From: Rhodanobacteraceae bacterium
GTDB lineage: Bacteria; Pseudomonadota; Gammaproteobacteria; Xanthomonadales; Rhodanobacteraceae
Assembly (NCBI GenBank): GCA_004299705.1
Contig: SCQS01000068.1
Coordinates: 1-52,211 of the forward strand
DNA: 52,211 nucleotides
Direction of reading: 5' to 3'
This document shows positions 25,574-34,875 of this stretch, piece by piece. Position 1 is the stretch's first letter. Every line of letters begins with the position of its first letter. Both the position numbers and the translations under genes were made by a program. The notes beneath the pieces were generated by a model, which had not been told where the DNA came from, ran no database searches, and saw nothing but the letters and a program-made list of their open reading frames with translations.

Positions 25574-26686
25574 ATGTCCATGCGTGTCCACCTGCAACGT
25601 TTCGCCCGCGACCACCTGTTGCAGGCTTTGCTGGCGCTGGTGCTGGCGCTCGCGATCTTCGATCCGCGCACGCCGCGTGAATACCTGCGCTGGCTGGACC
25701 TGCCGACGCTGGCTGGCCTGTGCGGGCTGCTGATCCTGACCCAGGGCGTGCAGGCCAGCGGACACGTGCAGCGTTTCGCGCTGCAGCTGGTTGCACGCCT
25801 GCACGACGCACGCGCATTGGCGTTCGTGCTGGTCGTGTTGTCGGCGGTACTGGCGACCGTGCTGACCAACGACGTTGCGTTGTTCCTGGTGGTTCCGCTG
25901 ACGCTCGCGATCGACCACATCGCACGCATCCCGCGCCAGCGGCTGGTGATCTTCGAGGCGCTGGCGGTGAACGCGGGCTCCACCTTCAGCCCGATCGGCA
26001 ATCCACAGAACCTGTTGCTGTGGCAACACTCGGGGCTCGGGTTTTTCGGCTACATCGCGGCGCTGGCGCCGACCGGCACGGTGCTGTTGATCGTGTTGCT
26101 GATCGCCTGCGGCTTCGCGTTTCCGGCAACGCCGCTGCATTTCGATGAAACCGCGGTCGCGCACGCCCCGACCGACACGCCGCTGGCGCTGGGCTCGGCG
26201 TTGCTGTTGGCCGCGATGGTCGCGGCGCTGCAATTCAACTTCGCGATTCCCGCCGCATTGATCGTGATCGCGATCGGCCTGGTGTTTTTCAGGCGCGTGC
26301 TGGCGAGAGTGGACTGGTTGCTGCTGGCGACATTCGCCGCGATGTTCACGGGCCTGGGCCACCTTGCCGCGCTGCCCGCGGTGCAAGCCCACGCCAGCAC
26401 GCTGGCGTGGCACGATCCGCGCGTCACCTACGCGGGCGGCATCGTGCTGTCGCAGATCATCAGCAACGTGCCGGCCGCGGTGCTGCTGCAACACTATGCG
26501 GGCAACCTCACCCTGCTGGCCGCTGCGGTCAACGTGGGCGGCGCGGGTTTGATGATCGGCTCGCTGGCCAATTTGATTGCACTGCGGCTGGATGGCAGCC
26601 GCGGGATCGGTTGGCGCTTTCACGCGTGGTCGATTCCGTATCTCGTGGTTACCGCCATGATCGCGTGGTTCGTCGTGTTGCGGTGA
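25574..26686 (+). CDS. SLC13/ArsB-NhaD-superfamily (ion transporter) membrane protein
   Basis: A 370-residue protein with about ten hydrophobic segments. VLATVLTNDVALFLVVPLTL and NAGSTFSPIGNPQNLLLW carry the conserved T-N-D and G-N-P-Q-N signatures of the ion-transporter (SLC13/ArsB/NhaD) superfamily. The second repeat unit shows SQIISNVPAAVLL and GSLANLIAL. It should move an anion or Na+/H+; the substrate is not deducible. It is 76 bases downstream of the molybdoenzyme gene on the same strand and may belong to that operon. Confidence 0.83.
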   Translation: MSMRVHLQRFARDHLLQALLALVLALAIFDPRTPREYLRWLDLPTLAGLCGLLILTQGVQASGHVQRFALQLVARLHDARALAFVLVVLSAVLATVLTNDVALFLVVPLTLAIDHIARIPRQRLVIFEALAVNAGSTFSPIGNPQNLLLWQHSGLGFFGYIAALAPTGTVLLIVLLIACGFAFPATPLHFDETAVAHAPTDTPLALGSALLLAAMVAALQFNFAIPAALIVIAIGLVFFRRVLARVDWLLLATFAAMFTGLGHLAALPAVQAHASTLAWHDPRVTYAGGIVLSQIISNVPAAVLLQHYAGNLTLLAAAVNVGGAGLMIGSLANLIALRLDGSRGIGWRFHAWSIPYLVVTAMIAWFVVLR

Positions 26687-26695
26687 GCGTACGCG

Positions 26696-27835
26696 TCAGC
26701 GTTCGTGCAAAACCTTGCGATCAATTTCTGCAATCGTGCGCATGCCGCACAGCACCATCGTCAGGTCCAGTTCGCGCCGGATCAGTTCCAGCGCGGTGGT
26801 GACGCCGGATTCTCCCAGCGCGCCGAGGCCATACACGAACGCACGGCCGATCATCACCGCGCGTGCACCCAGTGCCAGCGCCTTGAGCACGTCCTGCCCG
26901 GAACGCACGCCGCCGTCCAGCCACACCTCGCAATCCTTGCCGATGCGCGCGGCGATTTCCGGCAGCACGGAAATGGACGAAGGTGCGCCATCGAGCTGGC
27001 GGCCGCCATGGTTCGACACCACAATCGCGTCGGCGCCGCACTCGACCGCGCGGCGCGCGTCATCGGGATCGAGCACGCCCTTCATGATCAACTTGCCGCC
27101 CCAACGGCGCTTGATCCACTCGACGTCGTTCCAGTTGAGGCCGCGGTCGAATTGTTCGGCCGTCCACGCCGCCAAGGACGACATGTCGCTGACACCTTCG
27201 ACATGGCCCACGATGTTGCCGAACTGGTGGCGGCGCGTGCGCGCCATGCCGGCACACCAGCGTGGATGCAGCGCGAGGTTCGCGAGATTGCGCAGTGTCG
27301 GTTTCGGCGGCGTGGACAGCCCATTCTTGATGTCCTTGTGGCGCTGGCCCATCACCTGCAAATCCAGCGTCAGCACCAGTGCCGAGCAACCCGCCGCTTT
27401 GGCGCGGTCGATCAGGCTTTCGATGAAGCGGTGGTCGCGCATCACGTACAACTGAAACCAGAACGGCCGCTGCACGCACGCAGCCACGTCCTCGATCGAA
27501 CACACGCTCATGGTCGAAAGCGTGAACGGCACGCCGAAATCCAGCGCCGCCTTGGCCGCCAGCATCTCGCCATCGGCGTGCTGCATGCCGCACAGGCCGA
27601 CCGGCGCCAGCGCCACCGGCAGCGCGACATCCTGCCCCAGCAGCGTCGTGGTCGTGGTGCCGCCCTCGACGCCCACCGCGACGCGCTGGTGCAAGGGGAT
27701 GCGCGCGAGGTCTTCGAGATTGCGGCGCAGCGTGGTTTCCGTCCACGAGCCCGATTCGCAGTAGTCCACGAACATGCGCGGCACGCGTTTCAGGTACAGC
27801 CGGTGCAGGTCTTCTATGCAGGTGATGGGTTGCAT
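26696..27835 (-). CDS. FMN-dependent alpha-hydroxy-acid dehydrogenase (LldD-like)
   Basis: A 379-residue protein of the L-lactate dehydrogenase/glycolate oxidase family. VALAPVGLCGMQHADGEM and PFTLSTMSVCSIEDVAA bind FMN. FWFQLYVMRD is followed later by GKLIMKGVLDPDDARRAVE. The catalytic histidine lies in IVVSNHGGRQLDGA, and WLDGGVRSGQDVLKALALGA closes the barrel. It oxidises a 2-hydroxyacid, L-lactate being the likeliest, and passes electrons to the quinone pool. The ATG at 27833-27835 aligns with the family start. It converges with the ion transporter gene. Confidence 0.9.
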   Translation of the reverse strand: MQPITCIEDLHRLYLKRVPRMFVDYCESGSWTETTLRRNLEDLARIPLHQRVAVGVEGGTTTTTLLGQDVALPVALAPVGLCGMQHADGEMLAAKAALDFGVPFTLSTMSVCSIEDVAACVQRPFWFQLYVMRDHRFIESLIDRAKAAGCSALVLTLDLQVMGQRHKDIKNGLSTPPKPTLRNLANLALHPRWCAGMARTRRHQFGNIVGHVEGVSDMSSLAAWTAEQFDRGLNWNDVEWIKRRWGGKLIMKGVLDPDDARRAVECGADAIVVSNHGGRQLDGAPSSISVLPEIAARIGKDCEVWLDGGVRSGQDVLKALALGARAVMIGRAFVYGLGALGESGVTTALELIRRELDLTMVLCGMRTIAEIDRKVLHER

Positions 27836-27848
27836 GGCGGCAAAAACA

Positions 27849-27925
27849 GGGGTCAGAGTGCACTTTTTACAGGCGTGATTATGGCTTTGGATGGTGTTGA
27901 TCGGGGAAAAGTGCACTCTGACCCC
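27849..27925. repeat. 77-bp element bounded by a perfect 19-bp inverted repeat
   Basis: GGGGTCAGAGTGCACTTTT (27849-27867) and AAAAGTGCACTCTGACCCC (27907-27925) are exact complements. Similar 'GGGGTCAGAGTGCACTTTT' ends are recurrent in xanthomonad genomes (from memory). The right arm lies within the last codons of the acyltransferase gene, and its stop codon lies inside the element. Confidence 0.8.
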
Positions 27926-28862
27926 GGTTCTGAGCCCGAGCCGCCTGCTCGGTCAACCCGTTGCGGGCCAGCCAGTAGGGATCGTGTTCGTAGGGATCCG
28001 GACGCTCGGCCCAGCGTTTGTAGGTCCACTGGTACTGCGGAAAGGCAAGTTCCACGCATTGCTCGACGCCACGATTCAACGCCGTGCACGCAACACGCAG
28101 ATCGGGATCGTCGATGCCGGCGGGTGCCGGCAGGATGCGGATGCGATAGCCCGCGCCACGCGGCAGGCGTTCCGCGAACGCGAACAGTACTTGTGCGCCG
28201 GTGCGATGCGCGATGCGCGGCAGCAGCACCATGGTGTTGGCATCCAGCCCGAAGAACGGCGCGAATTGGCCTTCGCCATGCCGTGGCTGCTGGTCGGGAA
28301 GGATCCCGACCACGCCGCCCGCGGCGAGCCGCTTGTACAGCGCGCGCACGCCGGCGCCATCGGCACGCACCTGTTCGGGCGCAAGGTCGCCACGCGCGTG
28401 CACCAGCATGGCTTCCCATGCTGCATTGCGCGGCGGCGCGTACAGGATCGCGATCGATGTGTGCGCGCACAGCCAGTAGTTCAACAATTCCCAGCAGCCG
28501 AGATGCGGCGCGGCGACGATCAGGCCACGCCCGGATTTCAATGCGGCATCGAAGCGTTCCTGACCTTCCACTTCCCGCACGAACCGCAACGCAGGTCGCG
28601 CCCCGCGACCCCACACCGCCGCCATCTCGGTGACGGCATGGCCTGTTTCGATCAGGCATTCGCGCACCAGCGCAGCGTGCGCGGCATCGGAAAGGCCGGG
28701 GCGCGCGATGCGCATGTTCACTTCGGTGTGCACGCGCTCGCGCGCATGGCGGCGCCACCACAACGGCCGGCCCAGTGCGCCGCCGATCGCGTACAGCACC
28801 GGCAACGGCAGCACGCCCAGCACGCGCAGCGTCCACCAGGTCAGGGCGACGTACCATTTCAT
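27879..28862 (-). CDS. LpxL/HtrB-like lysophospholipid acyltransferase (distal of a coupled pair)
   Basis: A 327-residue protein. An N-terminal membrane segment (VALTWWTLRVLGVLPLPVLY) precedes the acyltransferase motifs. APHLGCWELLNYWL has the H-x4-E catalytic pair. GGVVGILPDQQPRHGEGQFA and FAERLPRGAGYRIRI follow, then QYQWTYKRW near the C-terminus. It likely adds an acyl chain to lipid A or another envelope lipid at the inner membrane. The last residues (about AQNRGQSALFPDQHHPKP) are encoded by the 77-bp repeat element, so the tail is probably not native. Its ATG overlaps the stop of the upstream paralogue (ATGA). Confidence 0.87.
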   Translation of the reverse strand: MKWYVALTWWTLRVLGVLPLPVLYAIGGALGRPLWWRRHARERVHTEVNMRIARPGLSDAAHAALVRECLIETGHAVTEMAAVWGRGARPALRFVREVEGQERFDAALKSGRGLIVAAPHLGCWELLNYWLCAHTSIAILYAPPRNAAWEAMLVHARGDLAPEQVRADGAGVRALYKRLAAGGVVGILPDQQPRHGEGQFAPFFGLDANTMVLLPRIAHRTGAQVLFAFAERLPRGAGYRIRILPAPAGIDDPDLRVACTALNRGVEQCVELAFPQYQWTYKRWAERPDPYEHDPYWLARNGLTEQAARAQNRGQSALFPDQHHPKP

Positions 28863-29758
28863 GTGCGCACACCCGCGGCTATGTACGCGTCATCGGAAAG
28901 CCCCGAGCCCGCACGTGCCTTGAAGCGCTTGTAGTTCCATTGGTACTGTGGAAACGCCTCGCGCACGCAGGCTTCGATCCCCGCATTCATCGCGGTACAT
29001 GCAATCAGCGGATCGGGATCGAGCACTGCCGCCGGCGGCTCGCGGAAATGCACCCGAAACCCGCGCGGCAGGCGTTCCACGAACAACATCAACACGCGCG
29101 CTCCGGTCCGCTGCGCGAGGCGCGGCAGCAAGGTCATGGTCAGCGCCGGCACCCCGAAGAATGGCGCGACCACGCTGCCGGCGCGCGGCACGTGGTCGGG
29201 CATGATCGACACCACGCCGCCGTCCTTGAGATGCCGGAACACGCGCCGCACGCCGGAATCGTCGATCGGAAACTGGATGCTGGCGCCGCCCTCGCGCAGC
29301 CGGCGCAGCAGCGCTTCGGCCTGCGGGTAGCGGGGCTGCGTATAGAACGTGGCGAACGGCGTGCGTGCGCCCACCCAGTAATTGGCGACCTCCCAACTGC
29401 CGAGGTGCGGTGCGCACAGGATCAGGCCGCGTTTCGCGGCGAGCGCGGCGTCGAACAGTGCCTGTCCGCGAACTTCGTGCACATTGGCAAGCGTACGGCG
29501 CGGATGCGTCCAGATGCCGAACACCTCGACCAGCGAAATGCCGCATTCGCGCACGCAGTCGCGCGCGAGCCGGCAGCGCGCGTCGGCATCGAGATCGGTG
29601 CGCGCCAACGCGAGGTTGGCTTCGACCACCCGCCGCTTGCGGCTGCCCGTGATCCAGAACGACCCGCCCAGCGCCGCGCCGAGCGCGCGGAACACGCGCA
29701 GCGGCAGGCGCGCGGCGAGCCACATCAATCCGTAGGCGAGTTGGGTGTACCAATGCAT
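28859..29758 (-). CDS. LpxL/HtrB-like lysophospholipid acyltransferase (proximal of a coupled pair)
   Basis: A 299-residue paralogue of the downstream gene. It has the N-terminal membrane anchor (LAYGLMWLAARLPLRVFRAL), the catalytic APHLGSWEVANYWV motif, and GGVVSIMPDHVPRAGSVVAP. VERLPRGFRVHFREPP and QYQWNYKRFKAR follow. Two different LpxL-like enzymes in tandem fit the addition of two secondary acyl chains, or one lipid A chain and one other lipid; the order is unknown. It is divergent from dtd. Start ATG at 29756-29758. Confidence 0.9.
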   Translation of the reverse strand: MHWYTQLAYGLMWLAARLPLRVFRALGAALGGSFWITGSRKRRVVEANLALARTDLDADARCRLARDCVRECGISLVEVFGIWTHPRRTLANVHEVRGQALFDAALAAKRGLILCAPHLGSWEVANYWVGARTPFATFYTQPRYPQAEALLRRLREGGASIQFPIDDSGVRRVFRHLKDGGVVSIMPDHVPRAGSVVAPFFGVPALTMTLLPRLAQRTGARVLMLFVERLPRGFRVHFREPPAAVLDPDPLIACTAMNAGIEACVREAFPQYQWNYKRFKARAGSGLSDDAYIAAGVRT

Positions 29759-29817
29759 CGCGGGAGTGTAACGAGAGCGGGTAAGCTCCGGCTCTTGGCC
29801 ACCCGCCCGAGTCCCCC

Positions 29818-30255
29818 ATGATCTCCCTCCTCCAGCGCGTCACCTCCGCTTCGGTCGTTGTCGACAACGAAACCGTCGGCGCCATCGACGCCGGCCTGCT
29901 TGTCTTGCTCGCGGTTGAACCCGGCGATGGCGAGGCGCAGGCGCAACGGATGTGCGAGCGGCTGCTCGGCTATCGGGTGTTTCCCGATGACGCGGGCAAG
30001 ATGAACCTGTCGCTGGCCGACACCGGCGGCGGCCTGCTGCTGGTGCCGCAGTTCACCCTGGCCGCCGACACCCGCAAGGGCATGCGGCCCAGCTTCACCA
30101 CGGCCGCGTCGCCGGAAGAGGGGCGGCGCTGGTTCGAGCGCCTGGTGGAACTGGCGCGCGCGGCGCACCCAAGGGTTGCAACCGGGCGATTCGGTGCCCA
30201 TATGCACGTTCGACTGGTGAATGACGGGCCGGTTACATTCTGGCTTCATGCCTGA
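29818..30255 (+). CDS. dtd: D-aminoacyl-tRNA deacylase
   Basis: A 145-residue enzyme that hydrolyses D-amino acids (and Gly) mischarged on tRNA. The start reads [20 protein letters not shown] and the central block is [15 protein letters not shown]. The adenine-binding motif reads [20 protein letters not shown]; many homologues have SQFT at that point, so Pro replaces Ser. The cross-subunit Gly-cisPro motif is NDGPVTFWL at the C-terminus. The length is exactly that of the family. Divergent from the acyltransferase pair; followed by a repeat and rpoD. Confidence 0.96.
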   Translation: MISLLQRVTSASVVVDNETVGAIDAGLLVLLAVEPGDGEAQAQRMCERLLGYRVFPDDAGKMNLSLADTGGGLLLVPQFTLAADTRKGMRPSFTTAASPEEGRRWFERLVELARAAHPRVATGRFGAHMHVRLVNDGPVTFWLHA

Positions 30256-30256
30256 C

Positions 30257-30392
30257 CACTCCCTTCGGAACGAAGGGGGGTCGCGCGCGCTGCGCGCGGG
30301 GGGATGCACGCAGATCAAAAGCCATCCCCCTCATTCCCCCTTCGCAAGCGAAGGGGGAGGAAAATCGTCCCTTCCTGCGGAAGGGGGAAGAC
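30257..30392. repeat. Modular palindromic repeat, copy 3 of 4 (with an extra half-module)
   Basis: CTCCCTTCG-GAA-CGAAGGGGGG is followed by TCGC, the hairpin GCGCGC-GCGCGC and GGGGGGATGC. Then comes AAAAGCCATCCCCCTCATT with CCCCCTTCG-CAAG-CGAAGGGGG. Another CCCTTCC-TGC-GGAAGGG hairpin ends at about 30391. It lies between dtd and rpoD, upstream of the rpoD promoter. Confidence 0.85.
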
Positions 30393-30497
30393 AAGCGGGC
30401 CGCCACTTGGGCCGATTCTTGCATGGGCCTTTCGCCCTAGCTGCTTGTCCCGCCACGTTTTTTTCGGCCTTGATCCATGGCCGGAAGGCCTCCATTT

Positions 30498-30512
30498 TGC
30501 TATACTGAGAGG
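30498..30512 (+). promoter_or_regulatory. Candidate extended -10 of rpoD and nearby Shine-Dalgarno
   Basis: TGC-TATACT (30498-30506) is a good extended -10. GAGAGG (30507-30512) follows directly and lies 8 bases before a GTG at 30520. If transcription starts about 7 bases after the -10, the Shine-Dalgarno would be lost, so the promoter and start may not both be right. Confidence 0.4.
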
Positions 30513-30519
30513 TCTTGTC

Positions 30520-32403
<1,884 letters not shown>

Positions 32404-32412
32404 GCGCTTTCA

Positions 32413-32516
32413 CCCCCTTCCAACGGAAGGGGGTCGCCGCGTAGCCGCGGAGGGATGCAATACGACTCCGCGGAAGCCATCCCCCTCGATCCCCCTTCGC
32501 ACGCGAAGGGGGAAGA
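32413..32516. repeat. Modular palindromic repeat, copy 4 of 4
   Basis: CCCCCTTCC-AAC-GGAAGGGGG (32413-32433) is followed by TCGC, CGCG-TAGC-CGCG and GGGATGC. Then comes GAAGCCATCCCCCTCGAT with CCCCCTTCG-CAC-CGAAGGGGG-type pairing to 32512 and AAGA. It starts 10 bases after the rpoD stop and could form its 3' structure. Confidence 0.85.
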
Positions 32517-32569
32517 CGAACACGTCGGCGTACCATGCGTCACTACTACTTGCATGATCAATTACTACC

Positions 32570-33394
32570 ATGAACCGCATCGCCGTTTTCGTTGACGCCG
32601 GCTACTTCTACGCATCCGCCAGCGAATTGCTGTTCGGCGCCCCGCTGCGGCGCGGCGAGCTGCGCCTCGCCAACGCCGAGTTCGCGCAATACCTCGAGCA
32701 CTGCGCGAAAACCATCGGCGGCTGCCCGCTGCTGCGGATCTACTGGTACGACGGCACCAACTCCGGCCCCACCGCCGCGCATCTCGCGATGGCGTACCTC
32801 GACAACGTCAAGTTGCGGCTTGGTTTCGTCAACCAGTCAGGCGAGCAGAAAGGCGTGGACGGCCTGATCTTCTCCGACCTCACCAACCTCGCGCGCAACC
32901 ACGCGATTTCCGACGCGCTGCTGGTCGCAGGCGACGAGGATCTGCGCGTGGGCGTGCAACAGGCGCAGGAACACGGCATCCGCGTGCACCTTTTGGGCGT
33001 GGAACCGAAAGACCCATCCGGCAACCAGTCCGCCGCGCTGCAACGCGAGGCCGACACTCGCCGCCAGCTCGACGCCGACACGCTGAAGCAGTTCCTGTTC
33101 CGTCGCGAGTACGCGGCCACTGCAACCCCGCTGGGCGAGCCCGAAGCGCACGACGAGGAAACCACACACAACCTCGCGCGCATGCAGGAACTCGCTGGCG
33201 AGTACGGAGCGACACTCGACGCGGAGCAGCGCGAGCTGATCCTGGCGCTGCCCGAACGCACCCCGCTGCCGCACGAACTCGATCGCGAATTGCTGCTGCG
33301 CGCGAGCGAACTGCTTGGCCGCAAGCTCGAAGAGACCGAAAAGCGCACCCTGCGTGGCGCGTTGCGTGGGGCGGTCACTGCAACCCAAGGCTGA
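32570..33394 (+). CDS. NYN-domain (PIN-like) ribonuclease-family protein
   Basis: A 274-residue protein. Residues 1-160 match the NYN domain, a PIN-like nuclease fold: IAVFVDAGYFY at the N-terminus (first metal Asp), KGVDGLIFSDL and DALLVAGDEDLRVGVQQAQE (further Asp residues), then GIRVHLLGVEP. The C-terminal third is a charged helical domain of unknown role (PLPHELDRELLLRASELLGR). Related proteins process or degrade RNA, but the substrate is unknown. It stands alone between the repeat after rpoD and a tRNA. Confidence 0.88.
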   Translation: MNRIAVFVDAGYFYASASELLFGAPLRRGELRLANAEFAQYLEHCAKTIGGCPLLRIYWYDGTNSGPTAAHLAMAYLDNVKLRLGFVNQSGEQKGVDGLIFSDLTNLARNHAISDALLVAGDEDLRVGVQQAQEHGIRVHLLGVEPKDPSGNQSAALQREADTRRQLDADTLKQFLFRREYAATATPLGEPEAHDEETTHNLARMQELAGEYGATLDAEQRELILALPERTPLPHELDRELLLRASELLGRKLEETEKRTLRGALRGAVTATQG

Positions 33395-33431
33395 TCGACG
33401 ACCCGAACGCGGTTATTCTTCTGCGCTTCAC

Positions 33432-33504
33432 GGGCCTGTAGCACAGTGGTTAGTGCAGGGGACTCATAATCCCTTGGTCGAAGGTTCGAATCCTTCCGGG
33501 CCCA
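33432..33504 (+). tRNA. tRNA-Ile2 (anticodon CAU, lysidine type)
   Basis: A 73-nt cloverleaf. The acceptor GGGCCTG pairs with CGGGCCC; the D-stem is GCAC/GTGC. The anticodon stem is GGGGA/TCCCT-like with anticodon CAT at 33465-33467 in ACTCATAATC. The T-arm GAAGG-TTCGAAT-CCTTC is followed by the discriminator A. The AGTGGTTAG loop and ACTCATAATC plus TTGGTCG are the pattern of tRNA-Ile(CAU) (E. coli ileX), not of elongator or initiator Met. TilS would convert C34 to lysidine. CCA is not encoded (ATTC follows). Confidence 0.87.
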
Positions 33505-33515
33505 TTCTCATCGCG

Positions 33516-34268
33516 TCACCCTTGCGGCCCCCACGTCCAGTAGAGCGCGAGGTAGGCCACGATATGCCGCGCGCCCGCCACGCTGTTGCCGGCCGAGAAC
33601 AACAGGCTGAAGTTCTGATTGAAATTGAGGTAGCCGCCTGCATTCAACAACGTGTAGCCGGGCTGGTACGCGGCCAATGCATTCTGGCGGAACACTTCGA
33701 CGCCCAACGTCCAGCGCGGGTCGAAGGTGTATTGCGCGAGCAGGCCACCGAAGCCAGCGTCGTACATGCCGGGCGCGGGATTGACGATCACGCCACCGCC
33801 ACCATCGAAGGTCCACGCGCCGACGCTTTTCTGCACCCATAGCGGCAGGCGATACCAGGTGCGGCCATTGCCGAGTCCGCGGCGCGCGCTGCCGGTCGCG
33901 AGTTCGATCATCGGAAACACCCCGATCTGCAACCCGCCGCCGTCGATGTTCACGAAGCGGTATTTGATGCCCAGCTCGATGTCGCCAAGCCCCGTTGCCG
34001 TCGCTCCGTGCGCCGGCACGTTCCACGCCATCGGCAGCACCACGTGGAACTGGGTATTCGGCGCGATGCCGCGGTTGTATTCGATAGCGGGGCCTTGCAT
34101 CGCGCTGGCGCCATCGGCGTGATCGAGCGTGCCGAACACGTAGAACTCGTTGTGCCCGAAATCCACCGGCACCGGATCGTCGGTGAGAAACGGCGGCCCG
34201 GCGATGCAAGGCGCGCTGGTGCCGAGCAACGCGCACGCGGTCACGAAGTGCACGACGAGTCGCCGCAT
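33516..34268 (-). CDS. Outer-membrane beta-barrel (MetA-pathway phenol-degradation transporter-like) protein
   Basis: A 250-residue protein with a signal peptide (MRRLVVHFVTACALLGTSAP ending near CIAG). Beta-rich amphipathic strands alternate with glycines: NEFYVFGTLDHADGA, FHVVLPMAWNV, GLGDIELGIKYRFVN and GGYLNFNQNFSLLFSAGN. It ends in YLALYWTWGPQG. The GxGDxxLGxKYRF block is typical of the putative transporter family linked to phenol or MetA pathways. It likely sits in the outer membrane; the substrate is unknown. The ATG at 34266-34268 starts the signal peptide. Confidence 0.75.
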   Translation of the reverse strand: MRRLVVHFVTACALLGTSAPCIAGPPFLTDDPVPVDFGHNEFYVFGTLDHADGASAMQGPAIEYNRGIAPNTQFHVVLPMAWNVPAHGATATGLGDIELGIKYRFVNIDGGGLQIGVFPMIELATGSARRGLGNGRTWYRLPLWVQKSVGAWTFDGGGGVIVNPAPGMYDAGFGGLLAQYTFDPRWTLGVEVFRQNALAAYQPGYTLLNAGGYLNFNQNFSLLFSAGNSVAGARHIVAYLALYWTWGPQG

Positions 34269-34450
34269 GGCCAGCTCCAACGCAAATCCACGCTGGACAC
34301 CATAAACCTTTCGCCGTGGGCGGGCAGGCCACGACCAATGGCCCATTTGCGCCGGGCTGGCATTGACTGCACTTGCGGCGTCGTGCTTCGAGGGTAAGGC
34401 CGATCACGCTGGCCGGTGCGGTCGCGGGGCCGTAAAACCAGCACAAGGCC

Positions 34451-34796
34451 ATGGGCGGCAAGCCCAGGGCCATCGCGCTGAACGCAGATGTCGATTTCGC
34501 GCGGGACAAGCCCATCGCGTTCGAGCAGGCGTGGACGTGGCTGCGCGACAACTTCCACGACCCGGCCATGCATGGCATGGGCTGGAACGCGGTGCGTGCC
34601 GAATGCACACCACTGATCGACGGCGCGACGGGGCGACTGCCCTGCATCACCGTCACCGCCGAGGATGGCAGGCCGATGGAGCTGCATCCGCGCCACGTGG
34701 ACTCCGGTATCGCGGCCGTTGGGCGAGGCATACCGCGGCCATGACAGCGATCTGGAGGCGGCGGTGAAGGCGCTGTTCCAGCAGATCGGGCAGTAG
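34451..34796 (+). pseudogene. S41 (Tricorn-like) protease pseudogene fragment
   Basis: The first part reads FEQAWTWLRDNFHDPAMHG then WNAVRAECTPLID. This matches the C1 region of Tricorn-type S41 peptidases (WRxxRDxFYDPxMHGxDWxAV). Only about 40 codons later, in the same frame, come VTAEDGRPMELHPRHVD, like the family's C-terminal region. One base frame away, the stretch GEAYRGHDSDLEAAVKALF ends in TAG at 34794-34796, like the expected end of the protein. So the PDZ and catalytic core appear deleted and a frameshift lies near 34715. A degraded remnant. Confidence 0.65.
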
Positions 34797-34875
34797 CCCG
34801 CCGCGGGAAATGGGGCAGGGTCGGTCGCATCCGGCCCAACGCCGCCTTGACGATTGTCGGCGTACCGTGTGGCGC

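Noticed and set aside
30304-30519. An N-terminal extension of RpoD by 72 codons
   Set aside because: The extension is encoded by the modular repeat and lies upstream of the promoter; RpoD's known N-terminus begins at about 30520-30535.
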